NCBI GenBank assembly: GCA_916700875.1
Contig: CAKAKS010000062.1
Location: 12,857,960 to 12,921,959 of the forward strand
Direction: 5' to 3'
Source: Sebastes aleutianus
Lineage: Eukaryota > Chordata > Actinopteri > Perciformes > Sebastidae
DNA length: 64,000 nt
Notes under the pieces: model-generated
Told to the model about the DNA's origin: nothing
The model's input: only the letters and a program-made list of their open reading frames with translations
The model's database searches: none
Translations under genes and position numbers: made by a program
Shown: positions 47,986 through 60,883 of the stretch, piece after piece
Layout: the number at the start of each line of letters is the position of its first letter
How positions within the stretch are numbered: position 1 is the first letter of the stretch

Positions 47986-49350
47986 AACGCTGACGGCCGT
48001 GACAAAGTGCATCCAGTATTTGATGCCCTGTGAATTAGAACGAGCTGGTGAAGCAAGAGAGAGAGCGACAGCGAATGTGTGTGCGCAAACAAGTGAGCTA
48101 GTGGAGCAGAAGACAGTTATTTTAGTTTGAAGACAGTTATAAACTAGTGACTAGTTTTAATTAGTCACCAATCTGTAGCACATCTATAGCAGATCTTAGC
48201 ATTGAAATATCTTTACAAAGAAGTTTTTCTACTGAACTGACATCAGATATTCAAAACAATCAACTACACAAAGTGGGATGTAAGATTTGTGGATATGAAA
48301 GGATGTGGAATTCTGTAATGTGAAGAAAGCCAAACACTGACAATAGCTGACCTAGCTTCTACCAACACCTCCTTATCACCCTGTTACTCGCTGTACTTGA
48401 CATTTTGGCCTCACTGCCCCATTATGCACTTGAGTTTGCTTGGCCAGCCATAACTAATCGTCTACACATTAAAGAGCTGTGGGCAGTTCAAGTCTGATCG
48501 TTCAGATCCTGCTTCATTATCAGTTAGATGCCCGTTCAGAGGGTTTCACAGTGACCTCCACCCCTCCTCCGTGTCACCAACACTTTGAGCTTCCTGTGCA
48601 AAGTCCCGACACGGCAGGAACGTTTTTAAAGATTCTGTCCAGATGGAGCGTGAAGAACTACTCCCTTCATCTCTCTCCATCTCCCACCCATCCTCTCTTC
48701 ATCCTCCGCCCACACCGCTGCGTGCCCTACCTAATGAGGCGCTTCGCTTCAGCATGTGGGTGTCTTATAGGGAGTCTCGGCAGCCTTGGGTGCCAATCTG
48801 GATGCTTGCAACACTGTCGATCCCTCCGCGTGCTGCAGATTTCCCTCTGGCTCGCTCTCTGATGCACAGAGGTCCAACATAAAGGCACATATAAACACTT
48901 ACAGCAAAATGCATCAACACACACTTCTCAAGTCAAGTCATCTTATTTATCTCAAGGGGCTTTAGAATCTGTACAGCAAATGACACCCTCTGTCCTGTGA
49001 CCCTCACTTCGGATAAGGAAAAACTCCCCAAAAAAACCATGAACAGGAAAAAAAAAGACTTGTGTGTAGCCTACAGCTCTTTAAGAAGACAAGTAACCAT
49101 GTAAGAACTCATCTTTAGGTATTACATGATGAGACGATGATACTGTCACCCTTAACTGGAGCGGTGTTTGGACTGAGCCATGGCAACATTATTTAAACGC
49201 AATAACATATGGCAGTGGATAGCATAAATAATTAGCAATGTCACTTGAAGGAATAGTGCAGACATGTTGGGAATAGGCTTCTTTGCTTTCTTGCCAAGAG
49301 TAAGATAAGAAGATCGATACCACCCTCATGTCCGTCTGTTCATTTCAAGG
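47986..49350. other. Non-coding interval
   Basis: No gene recognised. The right edge (49255-49345) holds a family D fragment. Confidence 0.45.
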
Positions 49351-49653
49351 CTACAGCCGGTTTAACTTGACCCGCGAGATGGTTTGATACACAGAACCAT
49401 CTGAGAAGACGTCGTTGGAAACTGTTTGGAAAAGAGCAGCCCCTTTCAAAAAATACTTGGCAGGTGATTTGATGAACCATCTGTCAATCAAACTCTTGCC
49501 GAAGCCAGTCGGGAGAAGAGCGAAAACATCTTTTCCATCGAGAGAAGCCTTCGGTGCCGTTCTTTGCTCTTCTTTCAATGAAGAAATACTCTCCAGTTCT
49601 GATAGAACTGATGCTGTTGCAGCATCTACGTTAACTTCTTCAGGAGCCGCCAT
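49351..49653 (-). pseudogene. RecQ-like helicase fragment carried by a dispersed repeat, best copy
   Basis: The minus strand reads MAAPEEVNVDAATASVLSEL, then KEEQRTAPKAS, then DGKDVFALLPTGFGKSLI. This fits the N-terminal part of a RecQ-family helicase: a Q-like KxEQ...A motif, then Walker A (PTGxGKS). Downstream of motif I the similarity stops and the frame ends after about 40 codons, so motifs II-VI are absent. The segment plus its GC-rich upstream sequence (to about 49830) recurs at 35.2-35.6 kb and 27.8-28.0 kb. It is therefore a repeat-borne gene fragment, not a cellular helicase gene. Confidence 0.65.
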
Positions 49654-49839
49654 TGTTGTTTAGAACAAACAGTTGCCTCTCCGTGTCGTCTCACCTAAGC
49701 CACGCCCGTAGCTGACAGTAGCTCCTCACAGGGCGCTGATTGGTCCGTGCTCTGGCTTGCTGGACACATGCATTACTTGAAGGCTGATGAGATGGATTTT
49801 TGTGTGATATGTGATTCCGTGACATTGTGAGAAACACTT

Positions 49840-52190
49840 TTAGTGGTTAGTCACTTTTAGTGAATACTCCAGAGTCTATAATCTATATTCTATATAATAT
49901 TCTCTTATATTTCATTATGAAAAGTATAGATAAGAATTGATTATTACTTAGGTGATATCAGGTATCTTTTCATCTCATCTGATCATTCCACTACACAGAT
50001 ATTTTAAGACATAGCCATCTGGAATGAAGCTAAGTGGTGAGTGAAAGTGGTGTGAAAATGATCGGCAAACACCGCTTTGTTTCATGTACGTATCATAACA
50101 ACAGCTTGTATATCCGCCGTCCTCGGTCTTCCTGTTTCCCTTTTTGAATGATGAATACAGACTACCGCCACCTGCTGGTGTGGAGCGTTATTTCCTCTCA
50201 AGCAGGCGCTGAACGTATGTGCTAACTGGCCGTCGCCTGAAGTCGGCCAAGACAAAGGTACAGGTACAGGTACGCAGTCGGCCTTCATCGCCACTAGTTC
50301 TTTGATGTTGACTTGGTGTGTCTGGGCCTTAAAACACACACTTTGGGACACACATATAATAGTGCCAAGTCTTTTTCCATCAATGCCTGTCATTGCTCTC
50401 AGTATGGGTAACAATACAATCATTACCTGATATAAAGAGCCACATATATGTGTAAGCGTACTCTGGTTACTGTGTCTCAACTGCACATGAACTTTCCTAA
50501 TCCCAATTCTCACTATTTACAACCAAAGACCAGCGTTAACTGACACCAGATGGATTATGCCTCAGACATCAGCAGAAAACAGTTGGACAACAGGCGGCAG
50601 CAGGAACAGCACACATCTAGAGTTAGTTAGGAGCCAAATTGGTGGTAGCAGTGATGAGGATGATGACAGTGATGCTGATAGGTGGTGGTGGTGGTGTGCC
50701 AGCACTGCAGCCACCACCTCTAATAAAAGCAACCGGACTAAATGGGCTTCTCGTGCCCAGGGTGACGGACAACGTTTCCCACAGCAATTTGTCTCCTTAA
50801 CAGTTGGGTCATATTAACTTTGTCTGCTGCCATGGCCTGATATCTCTGTTGTTAGTGGGGTGTCCACTGGTGGGGATGCATTGTAAGTCACACATGAATT
50901 ACTTTTTGTTTACTGTGTGGTCTGGACTGCGTATGAAAGAAATATCCAGAAATGTTCATGGGGCTCCATTGGACATTTATTCCTTTTTATACTCTTTGAC
51001 AGAACATTATTAATTCCCATCTCTATTCCCAAAACCCAACTTTTCAGAGTTTGAGTCATTATTGAAGCAGGTTGTATGTTTGTGCAAAAGTAATGCAGCT
51101 GCTTCCTCCTTTCATTTCACTCAGGCACGAATCAGTTGGAATAAATAGTGCAGAAGTTTAAATGCCATATCTGAGCTGGTTTTTTTTCTTCTTTTTTGCT
51201 TGTTTGTGGAAGTATTTTGTAACGACACATTGTCTGAAAGTTCACAAAATAATTGGTTGATTAGTAGGAATAAAGTGTCTTACCTTTCTCAACTTGCAGG
51301 TGGTTGGAGTTCACAGCAACTAAACATAAAATATTACATTTTGCTGCAAACAGGCTGCACAAGCTCAGTGTGCACTCATAAACCTGTGCATCTAGTGGTC
51401 TCAGGTGCTTCCATCGGTAAGTTAACTTAACATCTTGAAATGGGACCTGCTCGACTACTTGGGTATCATTAGGGATAGCTGCCATTAAATGTTGCACCAA
51501 ACCACAGACATTAGCCTTTACAGTTGTACGCTGTGCTTACTTCTTTTAAGGCTACATGATAGGATAGCTCACTGCTAATGAACTGTCAATAATTTAATAA
51601 AACTGCTGCACATGGTCGTGGATAACACGCAAATTGCGAAACTATGCAAGACGGTTAAGGTTAGGCATTGACCTTGAATAATTAAGGTTAGCTCCGGGGC
51701 ACACAGGGAACATCAGCAGCGCATGGTGGCTGCAGAACCTGTTGTTTCCATTCATTCATTAACACAATGCTTGTACTCCGAAATATTCACAGGAAAGGGT
51801 TGTGAAAAAGCAGTTACTTGCAGGTCTCCATAAATTACCGAGTACCGGCTTATAATTTTGTAAACACAGTAGTCCTAGCAGATACCCCACGTATGCTGTA
51901 AATATAATAGGCTATGTTAATAAGTTAAAAGAACATCAGGTGAAGGGCAGTATTTTTCCAATGTGCTTTCTGTCTCTCTCTGTCTGTAAACAAAAACTAG
52001 GGGACTTTTTCTTGGGTACAACTCTTCACTTTTCAGACCGCTCATCAACAATGGATGACAAAACTCATCGTGGAGGTAGAGAAACACACAGAGCTGTAGG
52101 ATCTTAACCTTTTCTGTCTTAAATAAATATAAATCCCATTTATAATGAAGTGAAATGGCCATTATGAAAGGCAAACTCTATGTAGAAAGA
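49840..52190. other. Non-coding interval
   Basis: No gene recognised. Contains short AGT/GAT-rich simple sequence near 50640-50700. Confidence 0.45.
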
Positions 52191-52660
52191 AAGGACTGGC
52201 AGCAGCAGCAGCGCAGCAGCAGAAACGCTGCTAGTGTGGACACCAAACGCATAAGAGACGCAGCAGTTCAGCGAGGTAGCCGCCAAGCGCTGCTCATGTG
52301 GCCTGTGCAGCCCGGCCGTTAGGCTTTGACCTCGAATGGTTGGCGAGTCTCGTGAGAGTCTTTGCAAGTTTTTGCACGTTACCTTCTAGACACGACCACT
52401 GTGCACCGCCAAAGGGCAGCCGTAATGCTGTATTTTTTTTTATCCTGCAAAAACTGATTTGGCCACTTGGGGGCAGACCAAACAAGCTACGGGTAAACGA
52501 CCACAACGTCAGCAGATACGGCAACATTAGCATTCATTTGGAGTGGTGCTTCTGTGAATGTCCAATATTCACTCGCCCTGTAGCTCAGCTTTCAGCATCT
52601 TCACTTAACTCCTGAGGGAAATATCTTGGCATATGGCTTATTAGTTGCTAAATTCACTAT
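52190..52660. repeat. Dispersed repeat family F, partial copy
   Basis: The right end (GAATGTCCAATATTCACTC, CTGAGGGAAATATCTTGGC) is shared with 62120-62220 and 62605-62650. Begins with a GCAGCAGCA-rich block. Confidence 0.5.
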
Positions 52661-53875
52661 GTATTTAAATATACACATATTTAAAATGTCCCTTAAATAA
52701 AACTACAGAAGAATTATCAGCAAAATGTAATCAAAGCAAAAATATGAATTATGCAGGATGGCACCTTTCAGATAGTATGGATGCATTAAAATGTAAGCAG
52801 CATATTTAATGTTGTGGCTGGTTGAGATAGAGCTAATTTAACTACTTCATATACTACGGGTAGTGACATTTATAAAAAGGCATCATATTTATAAGCCCAT
52901 CACATGTTTTGTGTGTAAAATCTTAATCTGAAACTAACTAAAGCTGTCAGATAAATATAGGTGGAGTTAAACAAACAATATCTCCCTCTGGAATGTGAAT
53001 AGAAAGTCAAATATAGTTATTTGATCTATTGTTATTGTAAAAATATTGATTTTAAGACTTTAATATTGGCTGGTGGGTTTCACATAATAGGCCCCAGTCT
53101 AAGAAGGGCTGTGTCCTCAGCCTAATTTGACAAATGTGGATTTATTTTCATGCAGGTTTGCTACCTGTCACTTACATTACTTTGCACTGTCATCCATTGA
53201 AATGAGCCTCCCCGTCACTTCCCCCAGCCTGCCCTGGAGTCTCCTGCATTTACATCTCATTATGAGAAGATTGCTGCTCTACCTCCATGTTCTCTGCTTC
53301 GGGACCCCATCTGGTGTGTTCACAATAACATGCATCATTTCCCCCCCTGTGCCGGAGGGGTTTTACAGCAGACCAAGGGACCACTCCACTGGATCCTCTT
53401 GTGTAAAGGGGTGGGGGGGTGATAATAGCCAACTGCAGCAGGAAATCAAATCACATGAGATGGAATTTATTTTCCAATCACAATGAAAGAGGGGAACACC
53501 TGCTGTAGCCTTGATATTTGCAGAAACTCGCCCACATGATGTTATTATGGCCTGACAGTAATGGCGTTTACCGATACAGCAAGACACCCCTTATGACTAG
53601 CACGAAGCAGCAGAGCCCCATGATAAAACATTGAACTGAGACAGGGGACTATGTTATGAAACAAATTCCTGAAGAGAAATAGTTGGATTGAACTAAATGA
53701 GACTCTTGAGGAAGACGCTCATGGTATTTTATGTGTAGGCACTTGAGCTGCTACAAAAAGTCAGATATCTTATGAGTGATACTCTTTGATTGCTTCTATA
53801 TTTTCTGAAGACAATCCAGTTCTATTTAAGATAACATTGGCATTAACAATAATCAGCCATGCTTGCATACCGTCA

Positions 53876-54480
53876 CTTTATAGACCCCGATTCTGTTAGC
53901 AAACATCATGACGTATTCCTGTGGGCGGAGCATAGGTGGAGGCAGAATAATAGTGTGCTGAAGGGATGACGTATTTTTGTAGACCAACCAGGAAGTTAGC
54001 ATCGGCCTGGGTTCCCTCGACAAAAAGCCAATGGGACTTTTCCATTGGGTTTTGGATTATTGCAGAAAATAAGCTCTGTGACAAACAAACGTTCGTTTTG
54101 TTCAGCAAGATAATCTTCACAAATGAACACCGCTATGCTCTTTGAAGTGTGAACGCAATTGGCAGAAGTAAAAAGCTAACGTTAGGCTATAAACGAACTA
54201 CACCACGGTCGCATGAGCACGAGTATAAACAACGAGGCTGTAAAGGCGGACGAGTCGGCGTGATGACGTTAGTAGTCTCATTTAACCACTTGTTGGCAAC
54301 CGCCTTTTTTAAGACATATAAAGGCTTCAAAATTCACGAGTGGGGTGTTTACTGATGTATTTTATGTCATAGAACAACACATTTAAATCTCTTCAGTTTG
54401 TGTTAACCACAGACCTTATTTCATGCATCTAACTAAAAACCCATTGACTTCCAGACGAGGGAACCAGAAGCAACATTTAC
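53876..54480. repeat. Probable dispersed element
   Basis: A GC-richer block (TTTATAGACCCCG..., GACGTATTCCTGTGGGCGGA) that contrasts with its surroundings. Assigned by composition and style only; no second copy lies in the window. Confidence 0.3.
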
Positions 54481-54490
54481 TCTCCATCTC

Positions 54491-54656
54491 TTTTATAGTG
54501 TAGTTTATTAGCAGCATTTTCTCTCCATATCTCTAATAGTTCAGCCAATTAGCAATATTTTCTTTCCATATATCTAATAGTTTAGTTTATTAGCAACATT
54601 TTCTTTCCATATCTCTAAAGGTTTAGCCTATTAGCAACATTTTCTCTCCATCTCTG
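54491..54656. repeat. 41-bp minisatellite, four units
   Basis: Units start at 54491, 54534, 54575 and 54616, each close to TAATAGTTTAGTTTATTAGC followed by AACATTTTCTTTCCATATCTC. The middle units are exactly 41 bp and the first is 43 bp. Confidence 0.9.
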
Positions 54657-55404
54657 AAACACTTCACCGATATTGTAGCTCGCTAGAGCCTCCAATCACT
54701 GTTTGTCATCTCAAATGTATGCAATATTGATTCTGGCACTCAACAACACAGCAAGATGACATTTCTGACGTGTAACTTTTAGCGTACTACTCTGACGTGA
54801 TTGGTGTATGCCTCCAGTCTTGCCTTTGTTTTGCCTCCAGCTATAACACCGTGAAGTAATCATGAAATCAGCTGTAAAAAGGGTCTACAGTACACAAGTG
54901 TTCAGTATCTGTCTGTTATTTTACATTTTTTGTCAGATTTTCCCATATGGACTCATATGTACAGACTGTGAAAGTGCTGTACACACAACAATAAGTAAAA
55001 CAAATAGACATGATGTAATAGGGATGATATGATTTGAGAATAATCAAAAATAAGAGCTTTGTTGAGTGTTTAACTTGCAGAATTAGCGCAGGATCAAGTG
55101 TGGAAGTACAGACAAAGGAGAAAGCCTAGTGTAGGAATGTGGTCCTTTGTTGTCGAGCTCAGCTGATTAATGAATTGCCCCTGTAGACCACAGCTGGAGC
55201 TCTTGGCATAATGATACAGGGGCATGTCTCTGTGTGCCTGGGGGGGTTGTGTTTGGAGAGCTGTGCGGGAATTATGTGTAGTGGTAATAAGGGGGTGTGT
55301 TTAAATGATGGGCTTGAAATTGGACATCATGGTTGTGTGCTCATGTGCCCCATTTTGTCATGTTTTGCGGCTTCGTAGTTTAGACTAAGGGTATCTTGGT
55401 TCTT

Positions 55405-55640
55405 TGAAGGAATAGTTTGACATTTTTTGGAGATAGATGAGAAAATTAATACCATGCTCATGTCTAAATATGAAGCTACAGCCAGCAGCTGCTTAGCTTA
55501 GCTTAGCATAAAGCCTGGAAACGGGGGGAACCAGCTAGCCTGCCTTTGTCCGAAGGTAATAAAATCCAGCTAGCCTACCAGCAATGCATAAATGGTTGAA
55601 ATAGATAGCTAAAAAGTAAGTATTTAATTTCAACTTTATA
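55405..55640. repeat. Dispersed repeat family D, longest copy
   Basis: Contains GAAGCTACAGCCAGCAGCTG, TTAGCTTAGCTTAGCATAAA and GGAACCAGCTAGCCTG. Fragments recur near 28.1, 49.3 and 57.3 kb. Confidence 0.65.
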
Positions 55641-57284
55641 CAATAAGTCATGTGAAATAACATCCAATTTGAAATAAAATATAAAGAACACATTTGGAAC
55701 ATGATGGATGGAGTCGATGAAGACTGGTGGACTCTCTCTGGTACTTCTACACAGCTTTAAAGCATTTTATTCTGAGTAGATTTGTGCTTCCAGCTCTTTG
55801 TCTTGGCCAAACTTCTTGCATGAATGCCCATCTGATGTTTAACTGACTCTGAATTGATCATCTGAATTATTTAAATGAGGCATGTACATTGCCAGTATGC
55901 AGTATATGTGCACTGCATGCATGAAGTGCACATATACAGTATACAAGCGTTACCGGACACATGGTTGTGCATGAACGAGTAAATGTGTTAATGCATACAG
56001 TACATACTGTGTAACTTCCGTCCCATTGACTAAATGTGTTTTCTCCGCATGCTTCTGCAAGGTTTCCGTGGTAACAACAAATTCAGCTCAGCAAGATGTC
56101 TTTCAGATCAAACCGCTGTCCTTTTGCCCTTCTATATCCTTCTATATATATATATCATTCTCTCTCAGTTCTTTTTCCGTCATTCAAGGACAGAGTTTAT
56201 TTCCATTGTAGACTGGAGGATGGTGCGAGGAGCCAGGGAGGGGGATGGACATGGAGATGGAGAAGGGTATATGGCCGGGAGGAGAGTAGACCCATGGGAC
56301 AGGCATCCAATGTGCTGTAAACCATAACGGCCCCATAACAAGCAGATTTCTCATTTCCACGATGCTCGGGCCATATCTCATCTACCGCCCTGACAATCCC
56401 ACTGAGACCCAAACGAGGCAGGGCAGCACACTCAGCACTGGAGGAGGGGCCTAGTGAGGTGGTGATTTGGAGGGAATGACAGAGAAGGGCGATGGATTTA
56501 GAAACAGATTATTTAGGGACAGGACCCAAGGGTTAGGATTATGAAATAGAGAGTTTATTAAGTGATTTTTTCTTTTGAGCCATGTGGATTTCCTTTTTCG
56601 GTCAACCTCGGTCAACCATTTCGCAAAGTAAATAAGTCAGTTATTGTTCTCTGCCTCTAGCTTGATGTATTATTGTTCATGAAATATATATCAGAAGCTG
56701 TGTGCACATGAAAAATAGGCTGGTGGCTATTAATGTCTCTGAGGTAATGCTATATTAATGAAGAGTGGGCAGGGCAGAAGCCACCAGCAGCCTGGCTAAC
56801 AGAGACGCCTGAGGTTAACCTCTTGATTCATTTAGCACCTCTGGGTCTCTCTGAGCTGTAGGAGTCAACCTGTCCTCCTGTTATTGTGTGCATTATAAAA
56901 GAAGATAAAACAGTGTATTGGTGATCAAATAAGTTGTTTCTGAGCAAAGCTTCTTGCAAAAGGTGATGAAATCCGACTTTGTATTTTAAAATGAGGCACA
57001 TTTTGCTCTCATATTTCATGTTATTTTTCTTTTTCGTAACTCATCCGAGAAGGCGAAATGTATGTGGTGTAGGTTATGATTAGTTATTAGGTCCCTTGTG
57101 AATCTCTTTGAGGTAAGCGAGGCTAAGATTTCTTTTGTCAAGCAAACAAGTGGATGAATAAATTAATTATATAAAAGAGCTAACTAAACATTACTAAAAT
57201 ATAGTCATTTCTGCATGTTATTAAAAGCTATGTTTAGATACATAGACCTAGTACAAAGCATCCGTCTTTGTTTGAGATTAAAAG
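55641..57284. other. Non-coding interval
   Basis: No gene recognised. Short open frames at 56026-56412 lack domains. Confidence 0.45.
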
Positions 57285-57641
57285 AATAATTTGTCATTTT
57301 GGGAAGTATGCGTATTTGCTTGCTTGCCCTGAGTTAAATGAGAAGATTGATACCACTCTCATTTCTTTACACTAAATATGGTTAGCTTAGCATGAACCGA
57401 GGAAACTTAGCATGGCTCTGTCCGGAGGTCAGAATTCATCCATAATCTGCCTGTAAAGCTCATGAGTTAACAATTTATAGCTGGTTTAATCCAAAGCAAA
57501 ATTTAAGAATGTTTTGATATGTGGTTGTTCACCGTCTTTGTTTAGTGTGCTAGCATGCTAACATTGGCTAATTAGCACTAAAAACAAAGTACAGCTGAGG
57601 CTGATGGGGGGAATGTCATTAGTTTTGCATGTGTTTGGTCC

Positions 57642-58240
57642 ACAGACTGTATAGAAGTGGACGTAGTCACTGTGATGTCACCCATTGGTTTGTGGACTGC
57701 CGTTTTGAAGCTTCGAGTTTGGCATTTTGGCCCTCGCCATCTTGGTTTTTGGCTGTCGCTATCTTATTGATCTTGACACGAGAGGGTGGAGCTAAGTACA
57801 ATCGAACACTGATAAGACATTTTTAGGTGCCCAAAATGTTATAACTCATTTTCAAGTTCTAAGACGAAAACACGGACAACACCCAGACTGGACAACGCCG
57901 TGGTAGTGACCTGTCAATCACAAGGTAGCTACACCCTAAAGCATCCCCTGCTTTATGATCTATTAGACTCTAAATGGGACCATCATTTACTAAATGAACA
58001 TCATGCTGTATTGAAGAAGACTTGAAACCAGCGACTGAGACCATAAACTCATGTTTACAATGTTTACTGAGGAAATAAATCAAGTGAGAAGTAGGGTAAA
58101 TTTCTCATAGACTTCACTACAAACTGACTACTTTTTGCAACCAGAGGAGTCGCCCCCTGCTGGCTATTAGAAAGAATGCTACTCTACGGCACTTCAGCAT
58201 TGGCTTCACTTTTCAGAACCGGAGGTGACCGTCTGGTTTG
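57642..58240 (+). repeat. Dispersed repeat family A, copy 6
   Basis: About 600 bp, from CACAGACTGTATAGAAGTGG to CGGAGGTGACCGTCTGGTTT. Confidence 0.85.
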
Positions 58241-58755
58241 GTCATAAACCAAAAAGTATTGGACAAATTACAATTTTGACCTGATGATTGCGCTAGATGA
58301 AACGTTAAGATTGCTTTTCTTTAATGATTTAAAATTAATTTGTGTGAAGACATTTCACTCACTGTTTCAATAGCTTATTCTGTCTCCCCTATATCTCACC
58401 GTGACCAGAGATGTTTTAGCAGACTGTTCTGTCGCAGCTCTATCTTCCTTTTCCTGCATGACTCCAAACTTTCATTCACCTTTAACACTGACACAACCTC
58501 TTCCTCTGTTGCCATCTCCGGCCTGTGATGTTACATGTGCTCCAGGAGCTTTAGATCAATAGCCATGTATCATTAACCCACATCCAGGGTGTGCTGAGCT
58601 GGAGGCAGGCAGCCAAGCAATCTCACACACACACATGCAGCCTTCTTTTCTCCCCTAGTCTGCAGCATCCCCTCCTTCTTTCCTCTAATGTTTGGGTCAG
58701 GTTCATGTCCTCTACGTCCATTCACGAAGAGGAGGAGAGGGAAAGAGGAGGGAGG

Positions 58756-58879
58756 AATGGATGGATGGATGGAGGGAGATAAGGGGAGAGATGGACAGAG
58801 GTAGAAAGAAGGGGAGGGATGGAGAGGGAAAACAAGCTTTGAATACAAATGAGCTGACACACATAATGCATGCCCTCCC

Positions 58880-58935
<56 letters not shown>
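58756..58935. repeat. Cluster of simple repeats: ATGG, TC and CA
   Basis: (ATGG)n at about 58756-58773, (TC)n at 58881-58914, running directly into (CA)n to 58935. Open frames here are repeat artefacts. Confidence 0.93.
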
Positions 58936-58969
58936 TGGGATGCACTCTTACTCTCTCACACACATGTTC

Positions 58970-59345
58970 TCTCCCTCTCCTCCGTGTCTCCTCATTGGAC
59001 CGAACGCTGCACAGGAGGTGATTTCAGCCACTTAATTTATTAGTCATCACTGGTTGTTGGAACAAGCTAATTAAAAGGAGGGTGAGTGTGTGTATGTGTG
59101 GAAGATTCGGAGACACTGCCTCTGCCGCCGCCGTCTCTCACGCTTCACTGTTGGACCAGGAGGAAGCAGGGGAGAGAGTAGAGGAGGAAGAGGAGGAAGA
59201 GAGGAGACACAGACAGCTGGGTGGAAGGAGATTTTCACGCCACTTTTACCATCATTTGATTCGACATGGCCACCGCATAGGAATCTGGTGCCACGGCAAC
59301 CGTCAGCACGGCCGACGAGGTATCAGGGGGGGGTAAGGAGGGAGG
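58970..59345 (+). promoter_or_regulatory. Possible 5' exon or promoter of an unseen plus-strand gene
   Basis: A locally GC- and CpG-richer block with a purine-rich GAGGAGGAAGAGGAGG tract looks like a 5' UTR. It holds an ATG in good context (CGACATGGCC) that reads only MATA before TAG. A strong donor-like GGGG|GTAAGG follows at about 59331. No downstream exon occurs in the remaining 4.7 kb, so any gene would extend beyond the window. Composition and donor are visible; the rest is inference. Confidence 0.3.
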
Positions 59346-59548
59346 GAGGGGAGGATGAAAGGATGGACGGATGGATGGATGGCGGGTTTCCTCTCCTCTC
59401 CTGCATGCCGGGCTGATTTGAACTGCCCGGGGTTGCTACAACAGAACATGTTGTTGGAAGTCACTGTTGTGCATTTTCTGCTTTAAGTGGATCTGTTGTT
59501 ACGTGCTTCTTTCTTCCCCGGGTCTTTGAGTGTGCCTGTGGGTGTGTG

Positions 59549-59580
59549 TTGTGGTGGTGGTGGTGGTGGTGGTGGGGGGG
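59549..59580. repeat. GGT trinucleotide repeat and G tract
   Basis: About ten GGT/GTG units followed by seven or more G. Confidence 0.9.
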
Positions 59581-59790
59581 TGTCGCTCTGTGGTACTGTG
59601 TGTTTTGCAGTGGTATTCCCCAAACAGAAACCCTAATTATCCAGCTCTGGGTAAATCCTATTATGGATTTACTCTCCTTCTCGACTTCGTCCTATTAATA
59701 GCAGGGAGGGAATGCCGTGTAGTAAGAGGAGTGGGATGTTTGTTGTTTCTTCGTGACTCAACTCCGGTGTATTGTTTGTGTTTGTAGCCT

Positions 59791-59815
59791 GTGTGTGTGT
59801 GTGTGTGTGTGTGTG
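59791..59815. repeat. GT microsatellite
   Basis: About 25 bp of GT. Confidence 0.9.
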
Positions 59816-60449
59816 CACACAGCTTCCTGTAGTGCATGTAGAATATATGAGTTTGATAAAGCATGAGTTGAAGGAAATCGGTGTGACAATGTCAGGGCAA
59901 AAGATGGCCACACAAAACAAAAAAATTCCAAAGCAACATGAGAGCTGAGGGATGTGAAGCTTTGCTCAGATCGACAGTGACAGCACTGGGCTGCAGGTAA
60001 ACGGTAAAAAAAACAAAAAAAAATTCCATCACTGCCCCACGCTGAAAAATTGTTCTGCAGTCTTGAATATGTAGGTTATGGAAGAGTGTCTCTGTGGATG
60101 GAGCACACAGATACAGGAGGACGTGCTGAGTGACAGTTGGTATTTTAACGCTGCATTGCTGCTGCACCTTCTCTCATGTTGCTGCTGCACAAATGTGGAT
60201 TTATGCATTTGTGAAGAGCATCGTTTGGCAAGGAAGAAATAACTTTAAAAATCAAGCATGATCCAGATGCCCAATTAGCCTTTGTGTGTGCATGCTCACG
60301 TGCACCGGCGTGCGTGTACTGTATGTCCTGGGGCAGGGTGGTGGACTGCAGAGGACATATGGCTGCCTGGGTCTCTAGACTCTCTACCCTTTGACTGGAG
60401 TCCTCAGAGCAGCAGCAGAGGATTCAAATGTCCTGCTGTGGACATTTTT

Positions 60450-60452
<3 letters not shown>

Positions 60453-60496
<44 letters not shown>
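60453..60496. repeat. TG microsatellite
   Basis: About 44 bp of uninterrupted TG. Confidence 0.95.
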
Positions 60497-60497
<1 letters not shown>

Positions 60498-60664
60498 ATC
60501 AGTGTGAGTGTGTGACGGTGCTAATTCAACTTTCCCCTCTGCAGCTTGCTTTGCTCCTCTCGTCTCTCCACCATTTTGATTTCAGTTCCCTCGTGTTTTT
60601 ATTCTGATTGGTGTGTTGTGGCTGTGTAATTGTCTCCTTGGCTCTAGTCTCTGTCTTTCTTTGT

Positions 60665-60681
60665 CCCCCCCCCCCCCCCCC
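60665..60681. repeat. Poly-C tract
   Basis: Seventeen C in a row. Confidence 0.95.
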
Positions 60682-60845
60682 AAACTACACTCATCTGTCT
60701 ATCCATCCGTCTCTGTCTGCGTTGATGGATTGGATTGATTTTCTCTGATTGATAGATGGATGATCAGATTAGGCCCCTTTTCACTTGGACCCCCTCTAAT
60801 CAGATCAAAACCAGCTGGATTGCCTCGTCCTTCCAGACAGTTACA

Positions 60846-60846
<1 letters not shown>

Positions 60847-60880
<34 letters not shown>
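60847..60880. repeat. CA microsatellite
   Basis: About 34 bp of CA. Confidence 0.95.

Positions 60881-60883
<3 letters not shown>

Noticed and set aside
49415..49663. Plus-strand frame over the RecQ-like fragment
   Set aside because: It is the mirror of the minus-strand frame that shows the Walker A motif.
58573..59021. Frames rich in Arg/Glu, Ser/Leu or His/Thr
   Set aside because: They are translations of TC, CA and ATGG simple repeats.
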